A program made the translations under genes and the position numbers. From Leptolyngbya sp. NIES-2104 (GTDB lineage: Bacteria > Cyanobacteriota > Cyanobacteriia > Leptolyngbyales > Leptolyngbyaceae), in the NCBI RefSeq assembly GCF_001485215.1, contig NZ_BBWW01000001.1:3224001-3288000 (forward strand): DNA of 64,000 nucleotides. Direction: 5' to 3'. This document shows, piece by piece, positions 1 to 8,484 of this stretch. The notes beneath the pieces were generated by a model, which saw nothing but the letters and a program-made list of their open reading frames with translations, did not search any database and was not told where the DNA came from. Each line of letters begins with the position of its first letter. The stretch's first letter is position 1.

Positions 1-206
1 AATCAGAGGAAATCAAACCGACTTTAGTCGTAGCGACTCCCTCTGGATTCCTCGATGTCGAAACAGCGAAATCGCGATTAAGTGATTCTTTAGTGCCGCA
101 TATTCGGACTGGAGGCAGAAAAGGAAGTGCAGTTGTAGCCGCCGCGATCGTCAATGCACTCGTTGATTTAGCATGGCAAGCTTACGGCGGAACGAATGCA
201 GGCTAA
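1..206 (+). CDS. Precorrin-8X methylmutase, C-terminal part (cut by window edge)
   Basis: The reading frame enters from the left edge and ends at TAA 204-206. The visible 67 residues carry 'TPSGFLDVETAK' and 'VPHIRTGGRKGS' followed by an alanine-rich helix ending 'NALVDLAWQAYGG'. This matches the C-terminal layout of precorrin-8X methylmutase (CobH/CbiC), which moves a methyl group from C11 to C12 during cobalamin synthesis. The glycine-rich 'GRKGS' segment is typical of that family. Most of the protein lies outside the window, so the call rests on the tail only. It converges on the next gene, with a gap of 36 bases. Confidence 0.68.
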   Translation, partial: SEEIKPTLVVATPSGFLDVETAKSRLSDSLVPHIRTGGRKGSAVVAAAIVNALVDLAWQAYGGTNAG

Positions 207-242
207 TCGCCCCGATTGATTCCGGGGCAATTCACTCCTCAA

Positions 243-1016
243 TTAACGCGCTCGACGTTTCGATTTGGGAATCCGCTTCCGGGTAGGCGGCTCTTCAAAC
301 TGCGCTTTAGTGCGTTCAGTTCGGCGAGGACGCTCCTCATATTCATCGAGATCGAGGTCGATTGTCTGTAATTTCCGGCTCACCGCTTCAAATTCATCGC
401 GCCGCAGATACGGATAATCGCTCACCCAAACCCCAACCCGACTAACAAAAAGATCGCTCACCTTAGCGATTCGGCTCAAATCGGGTCGATCAGACATCAC
501 CAACATTTCCGCCGTGTCCCCGATCCGAATCGCTTGATGTTCCCGTTGCAGCGGCACTTGAATCCGGGTTGCAAATCCCGTTTCATCCCCGACTTCGACA
601 TTGATGCATCGTTCACGATTCTCAGTTACGACTAAATCGCCTCGATCGTTCACGCTTTCCTGAGTACTAACGACTTCATCAGTGACGAACACATCGAACA
701 CCTCACCCCGAAAAAATCCAGCATATTTGTAGCGCCGACACGCTGCATTTCTCATGCCTGCTTGCACTGCGGGACCCCAGAGCCAATACACCAGCGCGAA
801 CAGAGAGATAAAAAAGGTCACTGCCTGGAGCACGTCTTGGAGTTCTCCAGTGCCAAAAAAGGCTCGAATCAAGAGAACCACTGCCAAGGCGGTAATCGAG
901 ATCAAAACTCGTCTGAGCACATCGGGGAACTTGCCCCAGCAGTACTTATACTGGGCACCTGTGCCAACAAACGGAATGAGATCTTCAAACTTTTTACGGC
1001 TAAGAGGAACGAGCAT
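243..1016 (-). CDS. Conserved cyanobacterial membrane protein, function unknown
   Basis: A 257-residue protein if started at the ATG at 1016 ('MLVPLSRKKFEDLIP'). The open frame extends upstream to 1223, but the extra 69 residues are low-complexity and look untranslated. Two hydrophobic segments lie near residues 37-55 and 65-85. A soluble domain rich in beta-strand-like sequence follows, then a very basic tail (RKRIPKSKRRAR). Similar proteins are conserved in cyanobacteria and are sometimes labelled phosphate-transport permease; I see no motif that supports a transport role. No strong ribosome site precedes either start. Confidence 0.7.
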   Translation of the reverse strand: MLVPLSRKKFEDLIPFVGTGAQYKYCWGKFPDVLRRVLISITALAVVLLIRAFFGTGELQDVLQAVTFFISLFALVYWLWGPAVQAGMRNAACRRYKYAGFFRGEVFDVFVTDEVVSTQESVNDRGDLVVTENRERCINVEVGDETGFATRIQVPLQREHQAIRIGDTAEMLVMSDRPDLSRIAKVSDLFVSRVGVWVSDYPYLRRDEFEAVSRKLQTIDLDLDEYEERPRRTERTKAQFEEPPTRKRIPKSKRRAR

Positions 1017-1419
1017 AAATCGATCGATAAACCAGAATTCCTTTAATTTTATCTGCTCTAGCTTAAGACCGCCTGAATTGAATCGAGTTTCACTGACTGT
1101 GCAGGGAGAAATCACGGATTCTGCTGGGAAGCTCGACTTTTGTCGGACGTAAAAATAAGTACTTTTTGCGAGGGGATCGGGGGGGTATGTAACTGAGAAT
1201 GGATTCAAATCTGAGGAACGCACTCGGAAAAGCTAAGCAACTAGGGGGCAACTAAGCTTGTTTAGTGTATCCGGTCAAGCGCGTCCTTACAGGTAGACTG
1301 CCTGATCCTGGGGGCTTTTAAGGATCAGGCAATTTTTTATATTTTGTGTTCATGCAACGGTTTCTTTGACCTATGTTTTCTCCTCATTCACACGAGCGTT
1401 GGTCATCTAGTCGAACAGG
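1017..1419. other. Intergenic region with a + strand terminator and a possible small RNA
   Basis: About 400 bases without a convincing protein gene. The right half holds a small hairpin (ACTAA ... TTAGT near 1251-1266) and then the strong terminator at 1299-1338. No protein gene on the + strand ends here, so the terminator would serve an untranslated transcript. That transcript would start somewhere in about 1140-1230; I cannot place its promoter. Confidence 0.4.
1299..1338 (+). terminator. Rho-independent terminator
   Basis: A perfect 11-base stem (TGCCTGATCCT at 1299-1309 pairing with AGGATCAGGCA at 1321-1331) with an 11-base loop is followed directly by ATTTTTTAT. The T run lies only on the + strand side, so it terminates rightward transcription. 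Nothing coding on the + strand lies within 1 kb upstream. Confidence 0.7.
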
Positions 1420-2478
1420 CTACTTAGAGTATTCGTAGATAGTCGCTCCACCACTGCGGAGTTCATCCAAGAACCATTTGGGATCTGAGAGTAGTTCGGG
1501 TAGGTAAAGCCCAGGGCGGACAGGAGAGCGGTCGTTCAGTCCCAATACTGACGAAAGGGAAAGAACGACGCTCAGACCTGTGAGTGAGGCTGTGCCATGC
1601 TTGAACTCTATCACTGATCTCGATCGCTTTGTTTGACCCTCAGACTCGCCCTCGATCTCGACGACGATCTCGGTCGCCGCCTCATCGCCCCGGCGGCGGC
1701 TGGACGATTCACCATTCACCAGGTCGAAGCGGATATCCGGTGCCCCAGTGGCGGCATAGAGACTGACGGTATCGAACGTGGAAAATGCGGTGGCATCGAG
1801 CGATCGACCGTCAATTGCTTCGAGCTTGCCCTTTGCGGCATCGCCGGACAGCCACACGCGCCGCCCACCCTCGAATACCAGTGCGGGGGGAGCAGCCCCG
1901 TGTACCCGCTCCATGTCTTCGATCGCCGCTGGACCGACTGAATCCTGCTCATCGACGATTGCGCCGAGCCTGATAGAGCAGACGATCTCGAAGTCTTTGG
2001 CGCTGTTCAGCGCTAGAAACGTAGCCGCACCAGCCATCCAGTGACTGGCGAGTACAACGGGTGCTGCGGTCGCACGATGCGCGAACAGTGCCAACTCGGG
2101 ACCGCTTTCGGTGACAGCAGCGTTGATGTTCAAGTAAGGGACACCCAAGTCCTGCGCGTAGCTCATGCCTTTAAGCCCAGCTTCGGGAGCCAACATGACC
2201 ACAGCAGCGATGGCGATGTCGTTACCGAGTCCCAAGCGGGGCTGATCGAGATCAATGGCAACGGCTTCGGCAGCACCCACCTCCTGGGCGACTTCGTTTG
2301 CCGCTTGCAGGTTCCGTCCTCCGATGAGGACTGGAATATCGGGATACCTCTGGCGGAACCACTTGACAGCAGTGCGCCCCACGAAGCCCGATCCTCCGGC
2401 GAAAAGTACCTTTGCTGTCGTTATAGAGTGAGAAACGCGTTCTTGGTCAGACACAATGGTTGGTTCTTTGGTTTTCAT
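1420..2478 (-). CDS. Saccharopine-dehydrogenase-like NAD(P)-binding protein
   Basis: A 352-residue protein. A Rossmann fold starts near residue 22 with 'VLFAGGSGFVGRTAVKWF', the GxxGxxG nucleotide-binding turn, followed by 'GGRN' at the end of the second strand, as in the saccharopine dehydrogenase NADP-binding family. The rest is a catalytic-like domain without a motif I can name. Members of this family are often uncharacterised reductases. It lies downstream of, and in the same direction as, the AraC-type gene at 2702-3598 with 223 bases between, so it may be that regulator's target. No clear ribosome site was seen before the ATG at 2478. Confidence 0.75.
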   Translation of the reverse strand: MKTKEPTIVSDQERVSHSITTAKVLFAGGSGFVGRTAVKWFRQRYPDIPVLIGGRNLQAANEVAQEVGAAEAVAIDLDQPRLGLGNDIAIAAVVMLAPEAGLKGMSYAQDLGVPYLNINAAVTESGPELALFAHRATAAPVVLASHWMAGAATFLALNSAKDFEIVCSIRLGAIVDEQDSVGPAAIEDMERVHGAAPPALVFEGGRRVWLSGDAAKGKLEAIDGRSLDATAFSTFDTVSLYAATGAPDIRFDLVNGESSSRRRGDEAATEIVVEIEGESEGQTKRSRSVIEFKHGTASLTGLSVVLSLSSVLGLNDRSPVRPGLYLPELLSDPKWFLDELRSGGATIYEYSK

Positions 2479-2701
2479 AATGCAATGTTAATGAGTGGAT
2501 GAGATATACAATCGAGCGTACCTTTGCTTGCTGTTGGCGGTTTACCTGTTTACTGCGATCGCTTGCCAGTCATGTTGTACATTTGGTGCAAGCTGCACTG
2601 GATTCTCGTCTGAATTTAATTTGAGTGTAATGAGTGCCAACGCTCAACTTCTTTCAGATTCTTACGATGATTTGTCAACGATTTGTCAGATTCTTATGGT
2701 G

Positions 2702-3598
2702 TTAGCGAAACTGCTTTGGTGTCATTCCAGTAATTCGCTTAAACTGTTGTGTCAAATGACTTTGGCTGGAGAAGCCGACTTGCAGGGCGATGTCTGCGAT
2801 CGCCAAATCTGTTTTCGACAGCATCACTTTTGCCTGTTCCACTCGCTGTTGAATCACATACTGATGCGGCGAGATTCCGATTGCTTGTTTAAACAAATTG
2901 GCAAAGTAAGTGGGGCTGATATTAACGACGTTTGACAGTTCAGCCAATGACAAATCTTGATCGAGATGAGTGTGAATGTAGTCGATCGCTTGCTGCAACT
3001 GGATATGAGTTAAGCTTCTATTCTCAGGTGCAATGATGGGCGCATCCTCAGAATAATGCCGCAAGAGATGAATGATTAATGCTTGAGACAAGGATTCAAC
3101 ATATAATCGCCCCATCATGCCACCGGATTTTACCTCTGCTAAAAGTAGCATGGCAATCTGCTGAAGATTCAAGTCTTGCTGACCGAAATGGTTGACCAGA
3201 TTGACCCGCGTTGTATTGATTTCAGACGCTTCAGCAACTTGTTCAACCAGCTTTGGCTGCAAATGAATGTTGAGTTCCGTTTGGATAGCCTCACTGCCTG
3301 GACAACACCAGTAGCTCAACTGCTCAGCCGGAACCAAGAGGCTATCTCCTTCTTGAAAGATTGATTCGTGCCAGCGATTGTCGGACTTCTGGCTTAGATA
3401 AGTGGGATGCCCCTTCGGTAAGATTAGCCAATGATCGGACAGAGCAGGCAGTTCTATTTTCTCTATTTTGCCAGGAGTTGAAGTATAGTCATGCTGCTCA
3501 ACTAAAATGCCATTCCAGCCCATCTGCCGACTGGATAAGGTCAGCGTTCTTTGGAGTCGTTGGTTCAGCTCACTGGGTTTAAGAAGGGAGTTTGTCAT
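2702..3598 (-). CDS. AraC-family transcriptional regulator
   Basis: A 298-residue protein from the ATG at 3598 (a GTG four codons earlier is in frame, but GCAGG lies at ribosome-site distance from the ATG). The N-terminal half is a cupin-like sensor domain; the C-terminal 100 residues hold the double helix-turn-helix of AraC regulators ('LSLAELSNVVNISPTYFANLFKQAIGISPHQYV', then 'IADIALQVGFSSQSHLTQQFK'), shown here as its two recognition regions. The ending 'GMTPKQFR' is characteristic. The effector is unknown. The saccharopine-dehydrogenase-like gene downstream is a plausible target. Confidence 0.88.
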   Translation of the reverse strand: MTNSLLKPSELNQRLQRTLTLSSRQMGWNGILVEQHDYTSTPGKIEKIELPALSDHWLILPKGHPTYLSQKSDNRWHESIFQEGDSLLVPAEQLSYWCCPGSEAIQTELNIHLQPKLVEQVAEASEINTTRVNLVNHFGQQDLNLQQIAMLLLAEVKSGGMMGRLYVESLSQALIIHLLRHYSEDAPIIAPENRSLTHIQLQQAIDYIHTHLDQDLSLAELSNVVNISPTYFANLFKQAIGISPHQYVIQQRVEQAKVMLSKTDLAIADIALQVGFSSQSHLTQQFKRITGMTPKQFR

Positions 3599-3669
3599 AG
3601 TTGCCTGCACCTACTCATTCACAGCTTGAAACATAAACGCTTTTGACCTTCTTAGCTTCTAACACGAGT

Positions 3670-3822
3670 TCATCTCAGGTCAATCCTCTTTAGGTCAACA
3701 TCTTCTCTTTCACAAAAAGAATAGTATGCCAACTCAATGACGATTTTGCCGAAGAGATCTGGTAATGCCTCAAATAGATAGGCATTTTTAGCATCCTCAA
3801 AGCGAAACGACGATCGATGAAT
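3670..3822 (-). pseudogene. Fossil: C-terminal piece of a quinone oxidoreductase / alcohol dehydrogenase
   Basis: The minus-strand frame reads 'FRFEDAKNAYLFEA' then 'FGKIVIEL', which is the usual C-terminus of zinc-type alcohol dehydrogenases and quinone oxidoreductases (FEDAKNAYxYxxxxxxxGKIVI). No start codon or nucleotide-binding domain is attached. It abuts another fossil of a different family, so this is a recombination scar, not a gene. Confidence 0.55.
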
Positions 3823-4131
3823 CTTGTGTGTTGATCGTCTGCACCAGAATTTCATGCAGAGGAGGCAGGAGTTTCGCGATCGCTTCTGCGTGACCTGCTG
3901 CAAGCCACTGATCAAAGGTCAACAAACCAGGATGCAATGCGCGTAAGGATGGTATATCCGCCCTGCTTTACCGTCGATCATCGCCTGCAAGAGGCGCGCG
4001 ATCATCGAGTTCTGTGCGGCAGCTTCGGCTGTAACCTGCATGTATGGCACCTGCCGTGCCGTCGCCTGGCTTATCTTCGCTGCGATGTCGTTGTCCGATA
4101 GGGCATCGCTGGCAATATCAATGGTGCCACC
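3823..4131 (-). pseudogene. Fossil: C-terminal piece of an NmrA-type NAD(P)-binding protein
   Basis: Read leftward from 4131, one frame gives 'GGTIDIASDALSDNDIAAKI' and 'RQVPYMQV'; after a frame change near 3940 another gives 'ALHPGLLTFDQWLAAG'. Together these match the C-terminal half of NmrA/HSCARG-like proteins (new helix after the 'DIA' strand, then 'LRAxHPxLxTFxxWL'). The N-terminal Rossmann half is missing, and at least one frameshift is present. The fragment starts about 22 bases past the stop of the AraC gene at 4154. Confidence 0.55.
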
Positions 4132-4153
4132 TGTGGTTCAAAAATAGGCAAGG

Positions 4154-5071
4154 TCAAGCGACCCGTAACCGTTCAATGTCCCGAATGGGCGGTGCACCAA
4201 ACATGCGGGCATATTCGCGGCTGAACTGTGAGGTACTCTCATACCCCACTTGATAAGCAGCCTGAGTTGCATCAGCATTCTCAGCCAGCATGATCTGCCG
4301 CGCTGTTAATAGCCTCAGTTGTTTTTGATATTGCAGCGGACTCATCGAGGTGACTGCTTTGAAGTGACGGTGGAATGATGCAGCAGACATGTTCGCTTGC
4401 TCTGCCAACTCCTCAACCCGGAGCGGCTTTGCAAAATCGGTTTTGATTTGTTTGATGACTTCAGCGATCCGCTGCATATTGCTGCCAGCGGTGGCAATCT
4501 GACGCACCGCCTCTCCTTGTTCTCCTATCAGCAGACGGTAATAGATTTCGCGGATGATCAGCGGTGCAAGAAACGAGATATTCTGCGGTGTATCCAAAAG
4601 CTGTGTCAGTCGGAGGGCACAATCAATCAACGGTGGATCGGCATCACTGATGAACCAGCCTCTCACTGATTCTTTTTGAGTGGTTTCTAGGCTCGTTTGA
4701 GCAATAATCTCACTGAGTTTGGCTGGGTCTAACTTTAGCTTAAATCCCAGATAGGGCTGATTGGAGGTCGCCTCTAGCACACGTCCACTCAGGGGCAAAT
4801 CCACTGACACGACTAGATACTGGGCAACACTGTACCGATAGGTTTTCTCATTCAGCAACACTTCTTTTTTGCCCTGCACCACAATGCTGAGAAGCGGTTC
4901 GCTAACCGTCTGGATTGCGGTGGCAGGATTGCATTCTCGCATGAAGATCAGGAAATCGATCGCAGTGGCATGGGCACCGTTTCCCTGGTTGTCAGTGTGC
5001 CGAGCGACCAATGCCGCTAGTTCTTCACATTTATCGATCGTGCTCTTGTGGCTGAGTGTGTCAATCGTCAT
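4154..5071 (-). CDS. AraC-family regulator with AraC_N sensor domain, copy 1
   Basis: A 305-residue protein: an AraC-type N-terminal sensor domain (residues about 20-180) followed by a double helix-turn-helix ('LRVEELAEQANMSAASFHRH' and 'YQVGYESTSQFSREYARMFG'). The ending 'GAPPIRDIERLR' is typical of this subfamily, which often controls adjacent oxidoreductases. A paralogue of identical length, roughly three quarters identical by eye, lies at 12003-12920, and their upstream regions also match. It is divergent from the SDR fossil and SDR gene that start at 5241 and 5533, which are the likely regulated side. Confidence 0.9.
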   Translation of the reverse strand: MTIDTLSHKSTIDKCEELAALVARHTDNQGNGAHATAIDFLIFMRECNPATAIQTVSEPLLSIVVQGKKEVLLNEKTYRYSVAQYLVVSVDLPLSGRVLEATSNQPYLGFKLKLDPAKLSEIIAQTSLETTQKESVRGWFISDADPPLIDCALRLTQLLDTPQNISFLAPLIIREIYYRLLIGEQGEAVRQIATAGSNMQRIAEVIKQIKTDFAKPLRVEELAEQANMSAASFHRHFKAVTSMSPLQYQKQLRLLTARQIMLAENADATQAAYQVGYESTSQFSREYARMFGAPPIRDIERLRVA

Positions 5072-5240
5072 GCTGGATTCCTAATTGATGTAGCCCTGCT
5101 CATGCGCTTAATTATAGGAAATTTTTCTTCTTTGTCTGCGTCTTTTGAGAGAATTAGGCAATCATCTGCGAGGTTTGTGCATTTAACCTCCTGATTCTTG
5201 CTCATAGGATGAAACTATCCGAATACAGAAGTAGAAGGTT
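5072..5240. promoter_or_regulatory. Divergent promoter region, copy 1 of a duplicated module
   Basis: This stretch between the AraC start and the SDR start at 5241 aligns with 12921-13075 before the second AraC copy. Shared blocks include 'CTCATGCGCTTA.TTATA', 'TTAGGCAA.CATCTGC.AGGTTTGTG', and 'ATAGGATGAA.CTATG/CC'. The conserved 'AGGCAA...AGGTTTGTG' block is the best candidate for an AraC binding site. Conservation between copies while nearby DNA has decayed suggests selection, though common recent descent would also explain it. Confidence 0.5.
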
Positions 5241-5469
5241 ATGACAAACGACAAGAAAATCTGGTTAATCACCGGAGTTTCCCATGGTCTTGCCCAAGCG
5301 GTACTGCTGTATCTCCGACAACAGCGGAGCGGACATCTTGAGCAAGGTACTCAACGTTCCCGCCGACAAGGTTTGGAGCATCGTGCGGGACTTCGGAGCA
5401 CTGCCAAAGTGGTTCCCGTTCGTCATCTTCCAGACCTGCCTTGATGAACTGGAGCGGCTTTTAAGATAG
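5241..5469 (+). pseudogene. Fossil mosaic: SDR start fused to an SRPBCC fragment
   Basis: The frame at 5241 opens 'MTNDKKIWLITGVSHG', the first strand and glycine turn of a short-chain dehydrogenase like those at 13226 and 15040, then loses sense. From about 5335 another frame reads 'ILSKVLNVPADKVWSIVRDFG' followed by 'WFPFV', the N-terminal part of an SRPBCC (polyketide cyclase / START-like) protein. It stops at 5469. Neither part is complete. It sits at the position where the target gene of the divergent AraC regulator would be expected. Confidence 0.55.
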
Positions 5470-5532
5470 TTCTGCCGCATGAACCGATGCCACAATCTAA
5501 ACTCATTACTGCAAAAGAACAGAGGAATACTC

Positions 5533-6273
5533 ATGACTACCCAGGAAAAGACCAAGAAGGTTGTGCTGATTACGGGTGCAAGCAGCGGCATTGGTGAAGC
5601 TACCGCTCGTCTGCTCGCTCGTCAAGGTTTACAGGTCGTGTTGGGGGCACGTCGTACCGATCGACTCGAAACGATCGTATCTGAAATTCGCGACAAAGGG
5701 GGCGCAGCAGAGTACCGCACCCTAGATGTGACCAGCCTTGAAGACATGCAAGCCTTTGTCGAATTTGCCAAGGATAAGTTTGGTCACCTTGATGTGTTGG
5801 TGAACAATGCAGGCTTGATGCCGCTCTCTAAGCTAGAAGTGTTGAAGGTTGATGAATGGAACCGGATGATCGATGTCAACATTCGCGGTGTACTCCACGG
5901 TATCGCTGCTGCCCTTCCCACCTTTAAGCAGCAGCAATCCGGGCAGTTTATGAATCTATCCTCGATCGGGGGGCACAACGTGTACCCGACAGCCGCCGTG
6001 TACTGCGCGACTAAGTTTGCGGTTTGGGCAATCTCCGAGGGACTGCGGCAGGAATCGCCGGATATTCGGGTGACGGTGATCTCCCCTGGAAACACCGAAT
6101 CTGAACTAGTTAACACCATTAGCGATGCTGAAGCGGCACAGTGGGTGGAGGAATTTCGAGGGTCAGCTATTCCAGCAGACGCGATCGCCCGTGCCATTGC
6201 CTTTGCGATCGAGCAACCCGCAGACGTGGATGTGAATGAGATCATTGTTCGACCGATCGGACAGAGCGGCTAA
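5533..6273 (+). CDS. Short-chain dehydrogenase/reductase (SDR)
   Basis: A 246-residue classical SDR. Start chosen at the ATG at 5533 because AGAGGA precedes it; the frame is open upstream to 5479. The cofactor turn TGASSGIG is at residues 14-21, the NNAG motif at 91-94, the catalytic Ser near 144, and YxxxK at Tyr157-Lys161 (YCATK). Such enzymes reduce or oxidise alcohols and ketones with NAD(P)H in the cytosol; the substrate cannot be told from sequence. It likely belongs to the regulon of the divergent AraC gene at 4154. Confidence 0.9.
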   Translation: MTTQEKTKKVVLITGASSGIGEATARLLARQGLQVVLGARRTDRLETIVSEIRDKGGAAEYRTLDVTSLEDMQAFVEFAKDKFGHLDVLVNNAGLMPLSKLEVLKVDEWNRMIDVNIRGVLHGIAAALPTFKQQQSGQFMNLSSIGGHNVYPTAAVYCATKFAVWAISEGLRQESPDIRVTVISPGNTESELVNTISDAEAAQWVEEFRGSAIPADAIARAIAFAIEQPADVDVNEIIVRPIGQSG

Positions 6274-6381
6274 GCGCTAGCTGACTGGCAGAATTTCCTC
6301 CCACATCTTGAAAGGGCTGCACTTCTCATACTCAAAGTCGTAACCATGCTTCAAACGATACCGACATGAAGGGTTTCTTGT

Positions 6382-6837
6382 ATGAAAACACAATTGATGC
6401 TCAACACATTAGCAGTGACGATCGGTTTGGGAGCTTTTGCATTGATAAGCTGTACTCCTCAATCGACGGCAGAAGCACCCGCGCCAGAGTCCTCCGTAGA
6501 AGCTTCTGCCACTGAATCTCCGTCAGTTGCTCCATCTCCTCAAACCTCTAGTAATCGCCAAACTATGAATCAAAATCAAGCTAGCACGGAAGCCTCCCAA
6601 CCCACTAACCCTTACGTTGGAATGTGGGTCACGAAAGATGGTTATATCCGCCACGAACTTCTACCGAATAACCGTTACGACGAAGCTCGCGGTGACAGAG
6701 AGAGCGCGTATCAGGGACGCTATGAACTAACAGGAAATCGCATTAATTACTGGGACGATACCGGATTTACTGCGGATGGCGAGTTTCGTGACGGCGTACT
6801 TTATCACGGCGGCTATGTTTTTTACCGAAAAAGATGA
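6382..6837 (+). CDS. Lipoprotein with Atu4866-type domain
   Basis: A 151-residue protein. It starts with a lipoprotein signal ending 'ALISC' (cysteine about residue 24) and a Pro/Ala/Ser-rich linker to about residue 70. A compact domain follows: 'YVGMWVTKDGYIRHELLPNNRYDEARG', quoted here only by its ends, then 'YQGRYELTGNRINYWDDTGF' and 'GEFRDGVLYHGG'. That domain matches the small beta-barrel family named after Agrobacterium Atu4866, whose function is unknown. The leader and linker are nearly the same as those of the methyltransferase lipoprotein at 51837-52535, although the C-terminal domains are unrelated. Confidence 0.82.
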   Translation: MKTQLMLNTLAVTIGLGAFALISCTPQSTAEAPAPESSVEASATESPSVAPSPQTSSNRQTMNQNQASTEASQPTNPYVGMWVTKDGYIRHELLPNNRYDEARGDRESAYQGRYELTGNRINYWDDTGFTADGEFRDGVLYHGGYVFYRKR

Positions 6838-6862
6838 ACCCAAAACAAAGTTTAGGAGTGCA

Positions 6863-7429
6863 ATGAACGAGATGAGTAATCAAGTCAGCGATCGTAAACA
6901 CAGACAGGTTGTGTACTGGAAAAAAGCTGGATACAGAATAATCATTACCTTATTCTGCACTTTTGTTGCGTTGCTCATTGCGTTCTTGCCGCATGTGGTC
7001 ACTGCACAAACTCAATCAGAGACTAGAACGATGACACAAACTCAACCCGAAAACCAGAGCCGTCGTGAAAAAGGTAACCAAGTCATCAATAAGCTGACTG
7101 GTGGCGCAGGGCAACCTGTACTCAATGCCTTACGACAGGATTTCCCGTTTCTGGCAGATGCGATCGTGGACTATTCGCTTGGTGAGGTTTGGTCGCGTCA
7201 GGGGCTAAACGATCGCACTCGTCAGCTTGCCACCGTTGCCGCCTTTGCTGCCACCGGAAATTTGCCACAAATGAAGGTTCACGCAGGCTATGCCCTCACT
7301 CTCGGCGTAACGCCAGACGAACTCAAAGAAATCATTTACCTGACGACAGTAACGGCTGGTTTTCCACGCTCGATTGATGCGGCACAAGCATTACGAGAAG
7401 TCTTCACCGCGCAATCAAAACCGTCCTGA
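6863..7429 (+). CDS. Carboxymuconolactone-decarboxylase-like protein, exported or membrane-anchored
   Basis: A 188-residue protein from the ATG at 6863, which has TTAGGAG at good distance; the open frame overlaps the previous gene's end but translation there is unlikely. One hydrophobic segment at about residues 25-46 ends in 'VTAQT', like a signal peptide. The rest is the alpha-helical CMD fold ('GLNDRTRQLATVAAFAATGN', 'HAGYALTLGVTPDELKEII'), the layout of gamma-carboxymuconolactone decarboxylases. No CxxC pair is present, so an AhpD-type peroxidase role is unlikely. An export signal on a CMD protein is uncommon. Confidence 0.83.
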   Translation: MNEMSNQVSDRKHRQVVYWKKAGYRIIITLFCTFVALLIAFLPHVVTAQTQSETRTMTQTQPENQSRREKGNQVINKLTGGAGQPVLNALRQDFPFLADAIVDYSLGEVWSRQGLNDRTRQLATVAAFAATGNLPQMKVHAGYALTLGVTPDELKEIIYLTTVTAGFPRSIDAAQALREVFTAQSKPS

Positions 7430-7459
7430 CGGCGTAAAGATGTCGCAGGTGCGGTCTGT

Positions 7460-8356
7460 CTAGATTTCAAAATAGCTTGATTGATCGAGATCGGGAATGA
7501 GCGCGGGCTGTGTTGGATGCCATCCTAATCGTTTCTGCGTTTGCACACTCGAAGCTGGACAGTCGGCACTCAGAAAATGCGCGAGCCAGCCGAAATGGTC
7601 GGCTGCTTCATCGGAGGACTTCGCGATCGTGGGTACATTCAAACGCCGTCCGACAACCTCGGCAATCTGTTTGACGGGTACGCCTTCGTCAGCAACTCCG
7701 TGATAGATTGCGCCCGCAGAACCTTTCTCAAGTGCCAGCCTGAACAGATGGGCAGCATCGAGCCGATGCACTGCACACCAGCGGTTGAGACCATCATTCA
7801 CATACGCTGAAACACCCTTTTCACGAGCAATACTAATGAGCGCTGGAATAAAGCCGTGGTCGCCATCGCCATGCACCGACGGCGGCAGACGCACTACCGA
7901 TGCCCGCACTCCCCGCGAAGCCATCGCCAGCACTGCTTCTTCCGAAGCGACACGCGGAGCCGCGACGGAGCTAGGATCGCCCGCGTCGTCTTCGGTTGCA
8001 ATGCCACCCGGCGGAACGACCACGGTTCCGGAGGTGATGACGAAGGGGCGACCCGATCCCGCGATCGCATTCCCCATTGCCTCAACCGCCCGCCTATCTG
8101 TCTCGCCCGCCCCCGCATAATCCGAAAAGTCATGCACGAAGGCTGTATGGATGATTCCATCACAGTCGCGAACCCCTGCGATGAGGCTCTGTGTGTCCGA
8201 TAGATCGCCTCGATGCACCTCAACGCCCATCTGCGCTAAAGCCTTGGCAGCAGCATCGTTACGCGCCAGTCCAACGACCTGATACCCCACGTTCAGCAAC
8301 TCCTGAACAATGGCAGAGCCGATAAAACCCGTAGCACCAGTGATAAAGACACGCAT
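7460..8356 (-). CDS. NAD-dependent epimerase/dehydratase-type SDR
   Basis: A 298-residue extended SDR. Start at the ATG at 8356 ('MRVFITGATGFIG'), preceded by AAGGAGAAGTCGTG; the frame is open to 8413. The TGATGFIG nucleotide-binding turn is at residues 6-13. Position-specific features follow the epimerase family, although the usual YxxxK tyrosine is not obvious in the stretch 'AAPRVASEEAVLAMA'. That suggests an NAD-binding protein related to nucleoside-diphosphate-sugar epimerases but with altered catalysis. It is divergent from the AraC-type gene at 8485, with a palindrome between them. Confidence 0.85.
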   Translation of the reverse strand: MRVFITGATGFIGSAIVQELLNVGYQVVGLARNDAAAKALAQMGVEVHRGDLSDTQSLIAGVRDCDGIIHTAFVHDFSDYAGAGETDRRAVEAMGNAIAGSGRPFVITSGTVVVPPGGIATEDDAGDPSSVAAPRVASEEAVLAMASRGVRASVVRLPPSVHGDGDHGFIPALISIAREKGVSAYVNDGLNRWCAVHRLDAAHLFRLALEKGSAGAIYHGVADEGVPVKQIAEVVGRRLNVPTIAKSSDEAADHFGWLAHFLSADCPASSVQTQKRLGWHPTQPALIPDLDQSSYFEI

Positions 8357-8429
8357 CACGACTTCTCCTTGATTGGATGACGATGACTGCATTTGCAGAC
8401 TCATGACGATCAAGATAAGCGATTGAGAA

Positions 8430-8458
8430 AATACGGTCTATGCTATAAAGTCCGTATT
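8430..8458. promoter_or_regulatory. Inverted repeat, probable operator of the divergent pair
   Basis: AATACGG at 8430-8436 and CCGTATT at 8452-8458 form a perfect 7-base inverted repeat separated by 15 bases. A -10-like CTATAA lies inside it. It sits in the 128-base gap between the epimerase-type gene and the AraC-type gene, about 26 bases before the latter's start, where an autoregulatory site would be expected. Confidence 0.5.
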
Positions 8459-8484
8459 ATCTTCGCGATCGTCCAGGATAGTTC

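Noticed and set aside
1016-1223. N-terminal extension of the membrane protein at 243
   Set aside because: The extra residues look like translated intergenic DNA; the conserved part begins at the internal ATG at 1016.
2495-2935. A 146-codon + strand frame starting with a signal-like stretch
   Set aside because: It runs over the 3' end of the AraC gene in antisense and matches no family; the hydrophobic start is a by-product of the intergenic AT-rich DNA.
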